From Trueperella pyogenes (lineage in GTDB: Bacteria; Actinomycetota; Actinomycetes; Actinomycetales; Actinomycetaceae), in assembly GCF_900460345.1 (NCBI RefSeq), contig NZ_UHHW01000002.1:2205746-2269745 (forward strand): a stretch of DNA of 64,000 nucleotides. The letters run 5' to 3'. The notes under the pieces were generated by a model. That model did not search any database. It worked only from the letters and a program-made list of their open reading frames with translations, and was not told the DNA's origin. The stretch's first letter is position 1, and the number at the start of each line of letters is the position of its first letter. Positions 1 through 9,178 of the stretch are shown here, in pieces. A program made the translations under genes and the position numbers.

Positions 1-1
1 G

Positions 2-874
2 CCCATGTACCTGCTCGTCATGGCCAATTCCATCACTCCGACGCTGGGCTCGGTGGCGGCGGGCATTGGAGCGGGAATTGGGGTGCTGCTGGGCCTGATC
101 TCGGCAGAATCGATCCGCCACACTGCCGCCTTGGTGTTGGCTGCGCTCATCTTCGCGCTGGCCGCACTGCTTGCCCTCCGCCTTGAGCGGGGCGAACTTG
201 GCCCAGACGATCGACCAGGCACCACCTTGGGCCAAGACCTGGCGAGCGTCGTGTGGCGGATGTGGGACGGCGTCGTGTATCTCACCCGCCGCGGAACACC
301 GATGTATGCGCTCGGCGTCATGGCGACACACCGGTTCCTCTACGGAGTCAATTTCATCGCGCTCCTGCTTATCTGCCGCAATCTGCTCTCCGATCCTGCC
401 GACGCCGCCACCGGGCTGGCAACGTTCGCGCTGGTGGCGGGCGTGTCTATGGTGGGAAATGGACTCGCGATCGTCGCGACACCGACGATGTACCAGTGGG
501 TCTTTCCCGCCCAATGGATCATGATCTGCCTAGGCATTTCGGGTATTTCACAGGTCCTCATGGTGTATACGTTTGAGCCACCGCTGCTGTACGTGTCGGC
601 CATCCTGCTGGGGCTCGGCGTGCAAGGTGCGAAGATCGCCGTGGACACTATCGTGCAGGCGGATACCGCAGATGTGTTCCGCGGGCGAGCCTTCTCCCTC
701 TACGACATGATGTACAACGCCGCCTTTGTGGGGGCAGCGGTGCTTGCAGCGCTCGTCCTGCCCGACACCGGTTGGTCCGCGGTGGTCTTCATTTCGCTGA
801 CCGGAATTTACGTGCTCCTCGGCGCGTGGTACTGGGTAAAGGGGAGCAAGGTGGGATTCACGCCGCGCGCGTAA
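2..874 (+). CDS. MFS family transporter, C-terminal part (start outside window)
   Basis: This reading frame is open from the first bases, so the start lies upstream and only about 290 residues are visible. The protein is a run of hydrophobic helices separated by short basic loops (for example a loop around the TRRGTP residues), the look of the last seven or eight helices of a major facilitator superfamily permease. The conserved short motif FRGRAFSLYD near residue 230 is typical of the MFS_3/exporter group. The substrate cannot be told. It ends 46 bases before the next permease gene and may be cotranscribed with it. Confidence 0.7.
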   Translation, partial: PMYLLVMANSITPTLGSVAAGIGAGIGVLLGLISAESIRHTAALVLAALIFALAALLALRLERGELGPDDRPGTTLGQDLASVVWRMWDGVVYLTRRGTPMYALGVMATHRFLYGVNFIALLLICRNLLSDPADAATGLATFALVAGVSMVGNGLAIVATPTMYQWVFPAQWIMICLGISGISQVLMVYTFEPPLLYVSAILLGLGVQGAKIAVDTIVQADTADVFRGRAFSLYDMMYNAAFVGAAVLAALVLPDTGWSAVVFISLTGIYVLLGAWYWVKGSKVGFTPRA

Positions 875-920
875 GACCCAACCTTTCAATTATGTCGGTA
901 GAAGATGAGAGGATATGTCC

Positions 921-2138
921 ATGACGAACGCCGATCTGCCCCGCGACCTCTCGCCAGAATCTGATGCGCGAAGCACACAGCCTCCCGCGCAGGTTCCGGA
1001 AACTAGGGACAGCGAAACGAGTAGTTTGATGATCCTCGTAGCGCTGGCCCTCCTGACCGTGACCGGAATTGGGTTACACTTCATCTCCTCGGTATTCACC
1101 CCGATCTTCCTCGCGCTCACACTCGTGTTGGCCGTGCGCCCGATCGGCCAGTGGATGATCAAATACGGCCTGCCGGCGTGGCTTGCCGGTTCCGTCGTCG
1201 TCGCCGTTCTAGTGCTCATCATCTTCGGATTGCTCGGCATCACCATCTTGCTCTTGACGCCGGTGCCGCAAACCCTCATGAACTACTCGATCAACTTTGA
1301 AAATACGATGCGGCAGACGAACGAATGGCTCAACCAGTTCGGCTTTGAGAGTGTGAACCTGTCGAATTTCTTTGACCAGATCAACTTCAATTCCGTCATT
1401 GGACTCGCGTGGGAGCTCGTAGACCGGCTGTCCTCAGTAGGCGGCCTCATCATGATCGTGGGCGTAGCTGCGTTTTTCATCACATTTGATACCACGACGA
1501 CGGCCAGCAGGAAGATGCTCATCAACAAGCGCCACGCCAACATCGGCCAGGCGTTGTCCGATTTTGAAAGGCGCGTGCGTTCCTACTGGGTGGTCTCCAC
1601 GTTCTTCGGCTTCATCGTCGCCGTCGTCGATGGTTTCGCCCTGCAGGTCATGGGAATCCCCTTGGCGTGGACATGGGCCTACTGGGCATTCATCACCAAC
1701 TACATCCCCAATATCGGCTTCATCATTGGTGTTATTCCGCCCATGGCGATGGCGCTCCTCGATCAGGGCTGGCAGTCGATGGTGTGGGTGCTTGTGCTGT
1801 ACTCGTTGATCAACGTCGCGATTCAGACCTTCATCCAGCCCAAGTTCACTGGTGACGTCGTGGGTCTGTCCCCATCCGTCACCTTCATCTCGCTGGTGGT
1901 GTGGACGGTCGTCGTGGGAATTCTAGGTTCCCTGCTCGCGGTGCCCCTCACCCTGTTCTTTAAGGCATTATTAGTAGATTCCGACCCACGCGCACGTTGG
2001 CTCGACGCCTATCTCATCTCCGAGAAACACGCCGAACGCAAGGAACAAGAGGGCGCATACGCCATTCCTGGGGACACCAAGCCGCGGGGAGTCCGGCGAA
2101 AAATGCGTCTGGCCAGAACGAAGCGTCCGAAGAACTGA
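921..2138 (+). CDS. AI-2E family transporter (PerM/YdiK-like permease)
   Basis: A protein of about 405 residues with a disordered acidic N-terminus and then 7-8 membrane segments with the family's typical order: two helices near residues 35-95, a long extracellular-like segment (about 120-175), and a C-terminal block containing the GIPLAWTWAYWAFITNYIPN stretch and the PKFTGDVVGLSPSV motif, which is diagnostic of this family. Family members export small molecules or act as Na+/H+ antiporters; autoinducer-2 export was shown for only a few. An ATG at 915 is also possible, but the GAGAGG at 907-912 is better spaced for 921. It ends 9 bases before the penicillin-binding protein gene. Confidence 0.82.
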   Translation: MTNADLPRDLSPESDARSTQPPAQVPETRDSETSSLMILVALALLTVTGIGLHFISSVFTPIFLALTLVLAVRPIGQWMIKYGLPAWLAGSVVVAVLVLIIFGLLGITILLLTPVPQTLMNYSINFENTMRQTNEWLNQFGFESVNLSNFFDQINFNSVIGLAWELVDRLSSVGGLIMIVGVAAFFITFDTTTTASRKMLINKRHANIGQALSDFERRVRSYWVVSTFFGFIVAVVDGFALQVMGIPLAWTWAYWAFITNYIPNIGFIIGVIPPMAMALLDQGWQSMVWVLVLYSLINVAIQTFIQPKFTGDVVGLSPSVTFISLVVWTVVVGILGSLLAVPLTLFFKALLVDSDPRARWLDAYLISEKHAERKEQEGAYAIPGDTKPRGVRRKMRLARTKRPKN

Positions 2139-2147
2139 GAGACCACG

Positions 2148-4325
2148 ATGGTAAAGAAGAGCAAAAAAGCAAAGGCAAAGGGGCGCGGTTATCCGCGCCA
2201 GGGGCTCGGTCCCGTTCGCCGATGGATTCCTTCGTGGCGGTTTTGGCTGGGCTCCTTCCTTGCGCTGGTTGGCATTGGCTTTGGCGGCCTGGTCGGCATG
2301 TATATGACGACCGAGATCCCCAAAGCCGATGATTTCGCGTTGGCGCAGACCACGAAGGTCTATTACGCGGACGGCACCACGGAGCTCGGATCCTTCTCGG
2401 AGCTCAACCGCTCTTCGGTGCCGTTGAGCAAGATCGCCACTCATCTGCAGCACGCCGTCATCGCCTCAGAGGATTCTTCGTTCTACGAGAACTCAGGGGT
2501 GGATTTGCGCGGCATAGCGCGCGCCTTGTGGAACAACCTCCAAGGAAAGCCGACTCAGGGCGGCTCAACACTCACCCAGCAGTATGTGGAGCGCTACTAC
2601 ATCGGCACCACCACCTCACTGCTCGGAAAGCTCAAAGAAGCAATTCTCGCGCTGAAGATTGACTCCGAGCAGTCCAAAGAGACGGTTCTCGAAAACTACC
2701 TCAACACCATCTACTTCGGCCGCGGCGCCTACGGCATTGAGGCCGCCGCGCAGGCATACTTCGGGGTGTCGGCAGCCGATCTCACCCTCTCTCAGTCCGC
2801 CACCCTGGCCGGCATCATTCCAGCTCCCTCCGCGTGGGATCCGGCCGTCAGCCCGGAGCGGGCAAAACAGCGCTTCGAACGCGTCATCAACCGGATGGTG
2901 TCCGAAAAGTGGATCACGCAAGCTGAGGCCGATACGGCGTCGTTCCCGCAGGTGCGCGAGTTTAAAAGGAACAATGCCTACGCCGGCTCGAACGGATACC
3001 TGCTCGACTCCGTGCGTCGTGAACTCCTCGCCAACGGCTTCGACGAGGATAAACTCGCCACCGCGGGTTACCGCATTACGTCGACGATCGATCCTGCCAA
3101 GCAACAGGCTGCTGTCGACGCCGTCAACAAGCTGCCTGGAGATCGCCCAGATAACTACTATGCGGGGCTGATCTCGATGGATCCGCGTAACGGCGAGATA
3201 TATGCGATGTACGGCGGCAAGGATTATCTCGCGCGGCAACGCAATTCCGCCACTCAGGACCGCGCCCAGGGCGGATCGACGTTCAAGGTATTCGGCGTGG
3301 TTGCCGCCATGGACAAGGGCATGTCTCCGCGCGAACGCTTCGACTCTCCGGCCACCTACACGGTCAAGAATCTCGGCGGCGAGGACTTGAAGTTCAACAA
3401 TGTGGATGGGCGTAGCTACTACAACGTTCCGCTCACGGAGATGACCGCACGCTCGCTGAACACCGGATTTATCGCACTTAATGAGGAGGTCGGTCCGGGC
3501 CAAACACGTGACATGGCGGTGCGGCTTGGCCTGCCGGAGGAAACCGCGGGTTTGGATCGGGGTGTAGGCAATGTCCTCGGTTCAGCTTCCCCGCGCGCAA
3601 TAGACATGGTGACCGCCTTCGGAACGCTGGCAAATGATGGCCAGAAGGTCACCCCACACTTTGTGCGAGAGGTGATCGACCGCGACGGAAACCGCACCTA
3701 CACCGGCAACAAAAAATCCGAACGCGTCATCATTTCCGAGACGGCCCAGCTATCCACCTACGTTTTAAAACACACGCTTGAGCGTGGCGGCACTGCCGCA
3801 GATGCAGCTCTGCCTGGGCGAATGGCGGCCGGCAAGACGGGCACGTCTTCTGGGCCGAAATCCGCATGGTTTGCGGCCTATATTCCCCAGATGGTGACCG
3901 TGGTGGATATGTATGCCATTGCGGAAAACGGCACGGAAGCAATTCTTGCCCCCTTCGGCGGCGTCTCCCAGGTCGCCGGCGGCAACTTCCCCGCCCAGAT
4001 CTGGCACGACTACATGGTAGTTGCCACGGAGGGGATGGAGGTAGAGAAGTTCCCCAACGTCGATTCTCTCATCGCCAAGCGTGTGCCGAAACGCGTTCCG
4101 GCACCTCGGCCCACCGAGACGCCCACGCCAGTGCCAACTGAGGAACCCTCGTTGACCGAAGACCCCAGCCATGAGCCGCGTCCAACTACGGATCCTTCGC
4201 TCGTCCCCGAGCCTTCCCCGCTACCGAGTAATCCCGCCGTCATTCCGCCAGAGGGAGATCCATTAAGCCCTGGCAACGAGCGGCGAATACCCGATCCGAA
4301 CCTTCGTGAGCGCCAAGATCGCTGA
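2148..4325 (+). CDS. Class A penicillin-binding protein (bifunctional transglycosylase/transpeptidase)
   Basis: A 725-residue cell-wall synthase. Order of parts: a very basic cytoplasmic N-terminus, one membrane anchor (about residues 27-50), the glycosyltransferase-51 domain with the EDSSFYENSG motif carrying the catalytic Glu and the GGSTLTQQY motif, and a transpeptidase domain with STFK (Ser377 as nucleophile), a SLN motif near 437 and KTGTSS (Lys563). A Pro/Thr/Glu-rich tail of about 85 residues follows, as in actinobacterial PonA proteins. It polymerises lipid II and crosslinks peptidoglycan outside the membrane. It directly follows the AI-2E-type permease and precedes the rpsF operon, which has its own promoter region. 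Confidence 0.93.
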   Translation: MVKKSKKAKAKGRGYPRQGLGPVRRWIPSWRFWLGSFLALVGIGFGGLVGMYMTTEIPKADDFALAQTTKVYYADGTTELGSFSELNRSSVPLSKIATHLQHAVIASEDSSFYENSGVDLRGIARALWNNLQGKPTQGGSTLTQQYVERYYIGTTTSLLGKLKEAILALKIDSEQSKETVLENYLNTIYFGRGAYGIEAAAQAYFGVSAADLTLSQSATLAGIIPAPSAWDPAVSPERAKQRFERVINRMVSEKWITQAEADTASFPQVREFKRNNAYAGSNGYLLDSVRRELLANGFDEDKLATAGYRITSTIDPAKQQAAVDAVNKLPGDRPDNYYAGLISMDPRNGEIYAMYGGKDYLARQRNSATQDRAQGGSTFKVFGVVAAMDKGMSPRERFDSPATYTVKNLGGEDLKFNNVDGRSYYNVPLTEMTARSLNTGFIALNEEVGPGQTRDMAVRLGLPEETAGLDRGVGNVLGSASPRAIDMVTAFGTLANDGQKVTPHFVREVIDRDGNRTYTGNKKSERVIISETAQLSTYVLKHTLERGGTAADAALPGRMAAGKTGTSSGPKSAWFAAYIPQMVTVVDMYAIAENGTEAILAPFGGVSQVAGGNFPAQIWHDYMVVATEGMEVEKFPNVDSLIAKRVPKRVPAPRPTETPTPVPTEEPSLTEDPSHEPRPTTDPSLVPEPSPLPSNPAVIPPEGDPLSPGNERRIPDPNLRERQDR

Positions 4326-4350
4326 TATCCACATGTGTGCTATTGCGCAG

Positions 4351-4378
4351 TGGCAAGCGGAGAACTTTGGGATAGACT
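4351..4378 (+). promoter_or_regulatory. Putative promoter of the rpsF operon
   Basis: A TGGCAA (4351-4356) and TAGACT (4373-4378) pair with 16-base spacing lies in the gap between the penicillin-binding protein gene and rpsF, about 95 bases before the rpsF start. This is the only good -10 that I see in the gap. It is an assignment by eye. Confidence 0.4.
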
Positions 4379-4386
4379 AGATAATT

Positions 4387-4454
4387 GTCTGTCACCGTAA
4401 CAGGTGGCAGTGCATGAACCCTCCTGTCACGGAAGGACCGTGGCCGTTGAGACC
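4387..4454 (+). promoter_or_regulatory. Structured 5' leader of rpsF (candidate S6:S18 autoregulatory element)
   Basis: The leader between the putative promoter and the rpsF ribosome binding site can fold. A perfect 5-bp hairpin with an AAGGA loop lies at 4428-4442, an outer pairing joins GTCT (4387-4390) to AGAC (4451-4454), and CCGTAACAGG pairs with CCTGTCACGG with one mismatch. In many bacteria the S6:S18 complex binds an rpsF leader RNA that contains CCG motifs and represses its own operon. Assigning this leader to that class is inference; the sequence only shows pairing potential and CCG-containing loops. Confidence 0.35.
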
Positions 4455-4471
4455 AAAGGAGGTGGGTACAC

Positions 4472-4780
4472 ATGCGTCAGTACGAGATGATGATCATCCT
4501 CGATCCGGAAGTCGATGAGCGCAACCTCCAGCCCACGCTGGACAAGATGTTCTCCGTCATCACGGAAGAGGGCGGATCCCTCGACAACGTGGACATCATG
4601 GGCCGGCGTCGTCTTGCCTATGAAATTAACAAGAAGACCGAAGGCATCTACGTCGTCATTTACATGACCGTTAAGCCGGACACGGCCAAGGAACTCGATC
4701 GCCAGCTGGGCCTTAACGAAATGGTCATGCGCACCAAGCTGCTGCGTTACGAGTCCAAGACCGCAGCGGAAGCCAAGTAA
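4472..4780 (+). CDS. rpsF: 30S ribosomal protein S6
   Basis: A 102-residue protein of the usual S6 size starting [17 protein letters not shown], the conserved first beta strand, with the family motifs [15 protein letters not shown] and a C-terminal strand ending in basic residues. S6 binds the central domain of 16S rRNA as a heterodimer with S18, which is encoded two genes downstream. The start is preceded by AAAGGAGG (4455-4462). It is the first gene of the rpsF-ssb-rpsR-rplI operon, with 14 bases to ssb. Confidence 0.98.
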   Translation: MRQYEMMIILDPEVDERNLQPTLDKMFSVITEEGGSLDNVDIMGRRRLAYEINKKTEGIYVVIYMTVKPDTAKELDRQLGLNEMVMRTKLLRYESKTAAEAK

Positions 4781-4794
4781 GAAGGAGCATAGAC

Positions 4795-5361
4795 GTGGCA
4801 GGCGAACCAATTATCACTGTCGTCGGGAACCTCACCGCAGACCCGGAACTGAAGTATGTTGGCTCGGGTACGCCAGTCGCGTCCTTCACGGTCGCTTCGA
4901 CCCCGCGTACCCTTAACCGCTCCACCAACGAATGGGAAGATGGCGAAGCCATGTTCATTCGTTGCTCAGTGTGGCGCGATTACGCAGAGAACGTCACCGA
5001 GTCCCTATCCAAGGGCATGCGCGTGATCGTTCAGGGTAGGCTCCAGGTTCGTAACTACCAGCGTCAGGACGGCACACAGGGCACGTCTGTGGAGATGCAG
5101 GTAGACGAGGTTGGTCCATCGCTGCGCTACGCCACGGCACAGGTCACGAAGACCCAGGGCCGGGCAAATGCGGGTGGAAACGCGGGCGGCTACGGCCAGC
5201 CGCAGGGTGGTTACGGTAACCAGGGCGGTTACAACCAGCCGCAGGGTGGCTATGGCCAGCGTGGTCAAGTTTCTTACAACGCGCCTCAGGGTGGCTCGGG
5301 TCAGGACCCGTGGTCGCAGGCGCCTAACGGATCAGCATTCGACGATAATCCGCCGTTCTGA
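4795..5361 (+). CDS. ssb: Single-stranded DNA-binding protein
   Basis: A 188-residue protein with an N-terminal OB fold (about residues 1-115: [17 protein letters not shown], then [14 protein letters not shown], and [16 protein letters not shown]) and a glycine/glutamine-rich linker built of degenerate GGYGQPQ repeats. It ends in DDNPPF, the conserved acidic tip that recruits replication and repair proteins. The start is GTG at 4795 after AGAAGGAG. It coats single-stranded DNA as a tetramer. Its place between rpsF and rpsR is the standard actinobacterial and Gram-positive arrangement. Confidence 0.98.
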   Translation: MAGEPIITVVGNLTADPELKYVGSGTPVASFTVASTPRTLNRSTNEWEDGEAMFIRCSVWRDYAENVTESLSKGMRVIVQGRLQVRNYQRQDGTQGTSVEMQVDEVGPSLRYATAQVTKTQGRANAGGNAGGYGQPQGGYGNQGGYNQPQGGYGQRGQVSYNAPQGGSGQDPWSQAPNGSAFDDNPPF

Positions 5362-5444
5362 TCCTCAATTGTTAACCGGCACGGCACAGCCGCTAAGCCC
5401 GCGTGGGCGTTGCCGGAATGTTCACAGATAAGAGGAATTCAATC

Positions 5445-5684
5445 ATGGTTGCAAAGCCTGTTTTGCGTAAGCCCAAGAAGAAGTCAAACCCGCTGAAGGC
5501 TGCGAAGATTGAGCACGTCGATTACAAAGACACCGCCACGCTTCGCAAGTTCATTTCCGACCGTGGAAAGATCCGTGCGCGTCGCGTCACCGGTGTTTCC
5601 ACCCAGGAGCAGCGTCAGATCGCACGTGCAGTGAAGAACGCGCGCGAGATGGCTCTTCTGCCGTTCTCTAGCTCGAACCGCTGA
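5445..5684 (+). CDS. rpsR: 30S ribosomal protein S18
   Basis: A 79-residue basic protein, [18 protein letters not shown], followed by the S18 core ([25 protein letters not shown], then [19 protein letters not shown]). An in-frame upstream ATG at 5403 would add 14 residues foreign to the family; the ATG at 5445 sits after AGAGGAA and gives the standard N-terminus. The four-cysteine zinc site of some S18 proteins is absent (no Cys in the protein), so this is the zinc-free form. It pairs with S6 on 16S rRNA. Confidence 0.97.
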   Translation: MVAKPVLRKPKKKSNPLKAAKIEHVDYKDTATLRKFISDRGKIRARRVTGVSTQEQRQIARAVKNAREMALLPFSSSNR

Positions 5685-5701
5685 GGAAGGGGATTAAACA
5701 T

Positions 5702-6148
5702 ATGAAGGTCATCCTGACTCACGAAGTTGAAAAGCTCGGCCAGCCGGGCGACGTCGTCACTGTTAAGGACGGTTACGGCCGTAACTACCTGATCCCGCGT
5801 GGCTACGCCACGGCATGGACCAAGGGTGCGCAGCGTCAGATCGATCAGATCAATGAGGCGCGTCGCCGTCGTATCACCGAGGACATCGAGTCTGCACGCG
5901 AATCGCGCGAGGCGCTGGAGGCTACCACCATCCAGATCGCCAAGACCGCTGGCTCCAACGGTCGACTCTTCGGCGGCGTGACGACCGCGGATGTTGCGAA
6001 GGCCGCTGCGGAGATCACCGGCAAGAACGTCGATCGCCGCCAGGTGAACCTCACCTCGGTTATCAAGTCCGTTGGTGAGTACACCGGCTCGGTCAAGCTT
6101 GCAGATGAGATCATCGCTAACGTCAAGATCAACGTGGTTGCTGAGTAA
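5702..6148 (+). CDS. rplI: 50S ribosomal protein L9
   Basis: A 148-residue protein with the two-lobed L9 plan. The N-terminal domain (MKVILTHEVEKLGQPGDVV, then VKDGYGRNYLIPRGYATA) binds 23S rRNA. A long connecting helix (about residues 40-75) follows, and then a C-terminal domain with GRLFGGVTTADVAKA. It is the last gene of the rpsF operon, with an AGGAAGG-type ribosome binding site and 17 bases from rpsR. A perfect hairpin follows the stop codon. Confidence 0.98.
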   Translation: MKVILTHEVEKLGQPGDVVTVKDGYGRNYLIPRGYATAWTKGAQRQIDQINEARRRRITEDIESARESREALEATTIQIAKTAGSNGRLFGGVTTADVAKAAAEITGKNVDRRQVNLTSVIKSVGEYTGSVKLADEIIANVKINVVAE

Positions 6149-6206
6149 TTCGGTAATCAGCGGAAGCTGAGCTTCACGCCGGGTGACCCGGCGAGGTAGA
6201 GCTGAT

Positions 6207-6234
6207 AGGGCACGCACCAGCTGGTGCGTGCCCT
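6207..6234 (+). terminator. Terminator hairpin of the rpsF-rplI operon
   Basis: A perfect 28-base palindrome (two 14-base arms, half-site AGGGCACGCACCAG) begins 58 bases after the rplI stop codon and is followed within ten bases by a T-rich stretch (GTTTGTTT). Confidence 0.75.
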
Positions 6235-6366
6235 ACGCGTTTGTTTAATGAGCTGCCCCCACAGCTTTTCCGACAGATTCGGTTTGCCCTTGGTCTGCTT
6301 GGCTGGCACTCGTCCAGCGCTCGCGGCGTCGGCAGGCCAACTCCACACGGGGCAAGTGGGACATAA

Positions 6367-6397
6367 AAGTGGTGGCTAGGATTCCTAGCCACCACTT
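6367..6397 (-). terminator. Hairpin downstream of the 5'-nucleotidase gene
   Basis: Perfect 14-bp arms (AAGTGGTGGCTAGG and its complement) around an ATT loop lie 38 bases beyond the stop of the minus-strand nucleotidase gene. With the rplI hairpin it separates two converging units. Read on the minus strand it is followed by TTTATG, a short T run. Confidence 0.65.
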
Positions 6398-6435
6398 ATT
6401 GCTCGGTTCGGCACGGGAATGTGCCGAGGAGCGGG

Positions 6436-9099
6436 TTACTTGACGCTCTTACGGCGTCCTGCAACCGCGAATGTCACACCAGCTCCACCGAGGAGCAGTG
6501 CGGTGAGCACGAGGCTCATGGACTCTGCGCCGGTGTGTGCCAGCTTAGAACCGGACTTGTTGGCTGCCTTCTTCTCGACGACAGTGAACTTAGCGGAGGC
6601 GCTGGAGAACTTACCAACGATCGACGCTGTGTGCTCGCCGAGGGCAAAGTCTGCCGGAACAGTCCAGTCGACGATGATGAAGCCCTGAGCATCGACCTTT
6701 CCGTCGAAGACGGTGACCGGGTTGGAGTGAATCGAGATCACGACCGGCTCGTTTGGCGCGAAGCTGTCGCCCATGATCTTGAGCGTGTCGCCTCGCTCGA
6801 CGGTGGTCTGACCGAGCGTGAGCACTCCGGCCGAAGCAGGTGCCGGCTTATCGGTACCGGGCTTATCGGGGTTCGGCTTGTCGGTGCCCGCACAATCGAC
6901 CGCGACGCCGAGGCCGGCAGCCTCGCCCACGAGAACCTTGCCCTTGTCGTTAGTGATGGTCAGCGGCAGGTGCGCCTTCGCGGAGTCACCACAGGTGGCG
7001 GTGGCCGAGATCTCGACCGGCTGATCGAGGTAGCCGACGCCGTCAGCGGTCACGATCGCCTCGTACTTGGCGGCGTTCGGATCCTTGAGGGTGTTGTTGA
7101 CCTGTGCCGTGACGGTCTTGTCGCCAAGCTTGACGGTCACCTTCTCGGTGCGCGCCTCATCCTTGCCGGAGAACGACAGGCCACGCAAATTAACCTTGGT
7201 GGTCACGTTCTTTCCGTCGATCTTGGTGTCGAAAAGGGTGACGCCGACCGACTGAACGGCCTCGCGTGGCTGCGGCTTATTATCTGCCAGATAATTACCG
7301 AAGTAGTCACGGTCATACCCCTTCATGGTGACCAAGGAACTCTTGACATCCTTGAGGACGTCGAAGGAGTCGCCACCCTGCAGTAGGAAGGTCACCGAAC
7401 CGACTGAGTAGGTCTTCTCCGGATCAATCGGCTTGTCGTCGATAAGGATCGAGGTGATTCGCTCGCCCATCTTCTTGGCCGGATCGAAGGTGTACTTGAC
7501 GTTCTTCGATAGGCCGAGCTTGAGCATGGGGCGGGTCGACTTCTCACCGAGAACCTTCCACTGCTGCTCGAGCAGGGTCTTGAACTGCTTGCCGGTCATC
7601 TTCACGTAGCCGACCTCGTTGGAGAACGGCTGAACCTTGAAGACGTCGGCGACAGTGACCTTGCCGTCTGTCGGCAACAAGTCAGCGCGGATACCACCGG
7701 CGTTGATGATGCCGATGTCGATTGGCTCATTGTCAAGAGTCTTGAAAGAACCGCGCATCGCGTCGGCGATGAGACCGCCGATGGTGGACTCGGTGCCGCG
7801 ATTCTCTCCGATATCCTGTTGGCCACGGTAGAAGTTGCCGACGCCCTCAGCGAGCACTTTGGCACCCTTCTCCTTGGCAACTGCGGCAGCCGCGTCGACG
7901 ACGGCCTTAACCTCTGGGTCGTCGCCACACTTGACGACGTCGGCTGCCTTGATCTGGATAGCTGCCGAGTCGACAACCTTGCGAGTTTTCTTGTCGAACT
8001 TAATCTGGAGGTTGGAGAGGTTGTCCGTGAAAGAGCCAGACGCAGTCGCGGAAAGCTCGTGTCCGCCTTCGGTCTTTACCTTGGTGAAGTAGTACGGCTT
8101 GTGGGTGTCGCCGCCCATGATGCCGTCCACGTGCTCGCCCATCTTCGGGTAAGAACGGGCGACATCGTTGTCGTACATGGCGATGACGACGTCCGCCTCG
8201 CCCTTCTCCTTGAGGGACTTAGCAAGGTCGTTAATCACCGGAACGGGCTTTTCGAACTTCATTCCAGCGAAGGTGCCAGGGAAAACCTTGGTGTCGGCGT
8301 CGTCTTCGATCGCGCCGATGAAGGCAACCTTCACGCCCGAGGGCGATGTCCAGACCTTGTACTCACCGAGGCCGGGTAGGCCTTTGACGTTGGCGCCCAG
8401 GTACGGGAAGGCCACCTTCTCGTAAGTAACGCCGTCGACTGTGCCGCCGGTGAAGCGCGCTTTGAGGACTTCCTGGCCCTTGTCAAACTCGTGGTTGCCG
8501 ATCGTGGAGGCAAACACGTCCATCTTGTTGAGTGCTTTGATGGTGGGGTTGTCGTCTTGCGAGCCGGAGGTGAAGGGGGAAGCGCCGATGTTGTCGCCGA
8601 GCAGAACGAGCTGTGAATTGGGGTTCTTCTTCTTGGCATCCTTCACGTAGCAGGACATGGCGGAAAGGCCAGCCTCTTTGACTGTGACTTCCTTAGTCTT
8701 TTTGTCAGTGCTGGTGACCTTCTCAATGTGGCCGTGAATATCGGTCAGGTTGTACAGGTCGAGAGTGACAATGTCAGACGCGTCTTTGCTGCCCTCTTTG
8801 GCCTTCTCTACCTCCTTCTCAGCCTCGGCCTTCTCAGCAGCCTTAGCCTCCTTCTCAGCCTCAGCTTTCTTAGCAGCCTCATCCGCCTTCGCGGCTTCGG
8901 CCTGTTTCTCGGTTTCCGCTTTCTTGTCAGCTTCCGCCTTCTTGTCAACGTCGGTTGAGGTATCGGCTACGACGCCCTCAGCCTTCGGATCAGTGTGTGT
9001 GTCTGTTTCAGGTGCGGCCAGCGCAGCCGCCGGGGAAAGGACGAGCGACGCAGCTGCAACAGCTCCAATCGCCAATCTCTTCATTGGATTCTTCATTGA
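6436..9099 (-). CDS. Wall-anchored bifunctional metallophosphatase/5'-nucleotidase
   Basis: An 887-residue surface enzyme. It has a signal peptide (about 1-28, ending ALA), then about 75 residues of low-complexity Ala/Glu/Lys repeats likely to form a helix. A calcineurin-like metallophosphatase domain follows (DIHGH, LLGDN, GNHEFD, GGDTHK motifs), then a 5'-nucleotidase C-terminal domain (NAGGIRAD and FLLQGGDSFDVL). After a Pro/Lys-rich spacer and an Ig-like region it ends with an LAHTG sorting signal, a hydrophobic segment and RRKSVK. It would dephosphorylate extracellular nucleotides, giving nucleosides and phosphate and, in pathogens, removing ATP or making adenosine. The ATG at 9099 is chosen because AAAGGTGA precedes it at good spacing; an ATG at 9123 is less likely. 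Confidence 0.93.
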   Translation of the reverse strand, partial: SMKNPMKRLAIGAVAAASLVLSPAAALAAPETDTHTDPKAEGVVADTSTDVDKKAEADKKAETEKQAEAAKADEAAKKAEAEKEAKAAEKAEAEKEVEKAKEGSKDASDIVTLDLYNLTDIHGHIEKVTSTDKKTKEVTVKEAGLSAMSCYVKDAKKKNPNSQLVLLGDNIGASPFTSGSQDDNPTIKALNKMDVFASTIGNHEFDKGQEVLKARFTGGTVDGVTYEKVAFPYLGANVKGLPGLGEYKVWTSPSGVKVAFIGAIEDDADTKVFPGTFAGMKFEKPVPVINDLAKSLKEKGEADVVIAMYDNDVARSYPKMGEHVDGIMGGDTHKPYYFTKVKTEGGHELSATASGSFTDNLSNLQIKFDKKTRKVVDSAAIQIKAADVVKCGDDPEVKAVVDAAAAVAKEKGAKVLAEGVGNFYRGQQDIGENRGTESTIGGLIADAMRGSFKTLDNEPIDIGIINAGGIRADLLPTDGKVTVADVFKVQPFSNEVGYVKMTGKQFKTLLEQQWKVLGEKSTRPMLKLGLSKNVKYTFDPAKKMGERITSILIDDKPIDPEKTYSVGSVTFLLQGGDSFDVLKDVKSSLVTMKGYDRDYFGNYLADNKPQPREAVQSVGVTLFDTKIDGKNVTTKVNLRGLSFSGKDEARTEKVTVKLGDKTVTAQVNNTLKDPNAAKYEAIVTADGVGYLDQPVEISATATCGDSAKAHLPLTITNDKGKVLVGEAAGLGVAVDCAGTDKPNPDKPGTDKPAPASAGVLTLGQTTVERGDTLKIMGDSFAPNEPVVISIHSNPVTVFDGKVDAQGFIIVDWTVPADFALGEHTASIVGKFSSASAKFTVVEKKAANKSGSKLAHTGAESMSLVLTALLLGGAGVTFAVAGRRKSVK

Positions 9100-9135
9100 A
9101 TGTTCACCTTTCGAGTGATGCATATATGCGCGCCT

Positions 9136-9141
9136 ATTATA
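9136..9141 (-). promoter_or_regulatory. -10 box upstream of the 5'-nucleotidase gene
   Basis: A consensus TATAAT on the minus strand lies 36 bases before the ATG at 9099. No convincing -35 hexamer is seen at 17 bases, so the promoter may need an activator. The gap is too short for more elements because the MATE gene ends at 9179. Confidence 0.4.
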
Positions 9142-9178
9142 TGACGGATCTGCCCGTTTTAGGTAGTCTGTATATCAA

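Noticed and set aside
6421..7386. A 321-residue plus-strand frame within the nucleotidase gene
   Set aside because: Shadow of the minus-strand coding sequence; composition typical of an antisense frame.
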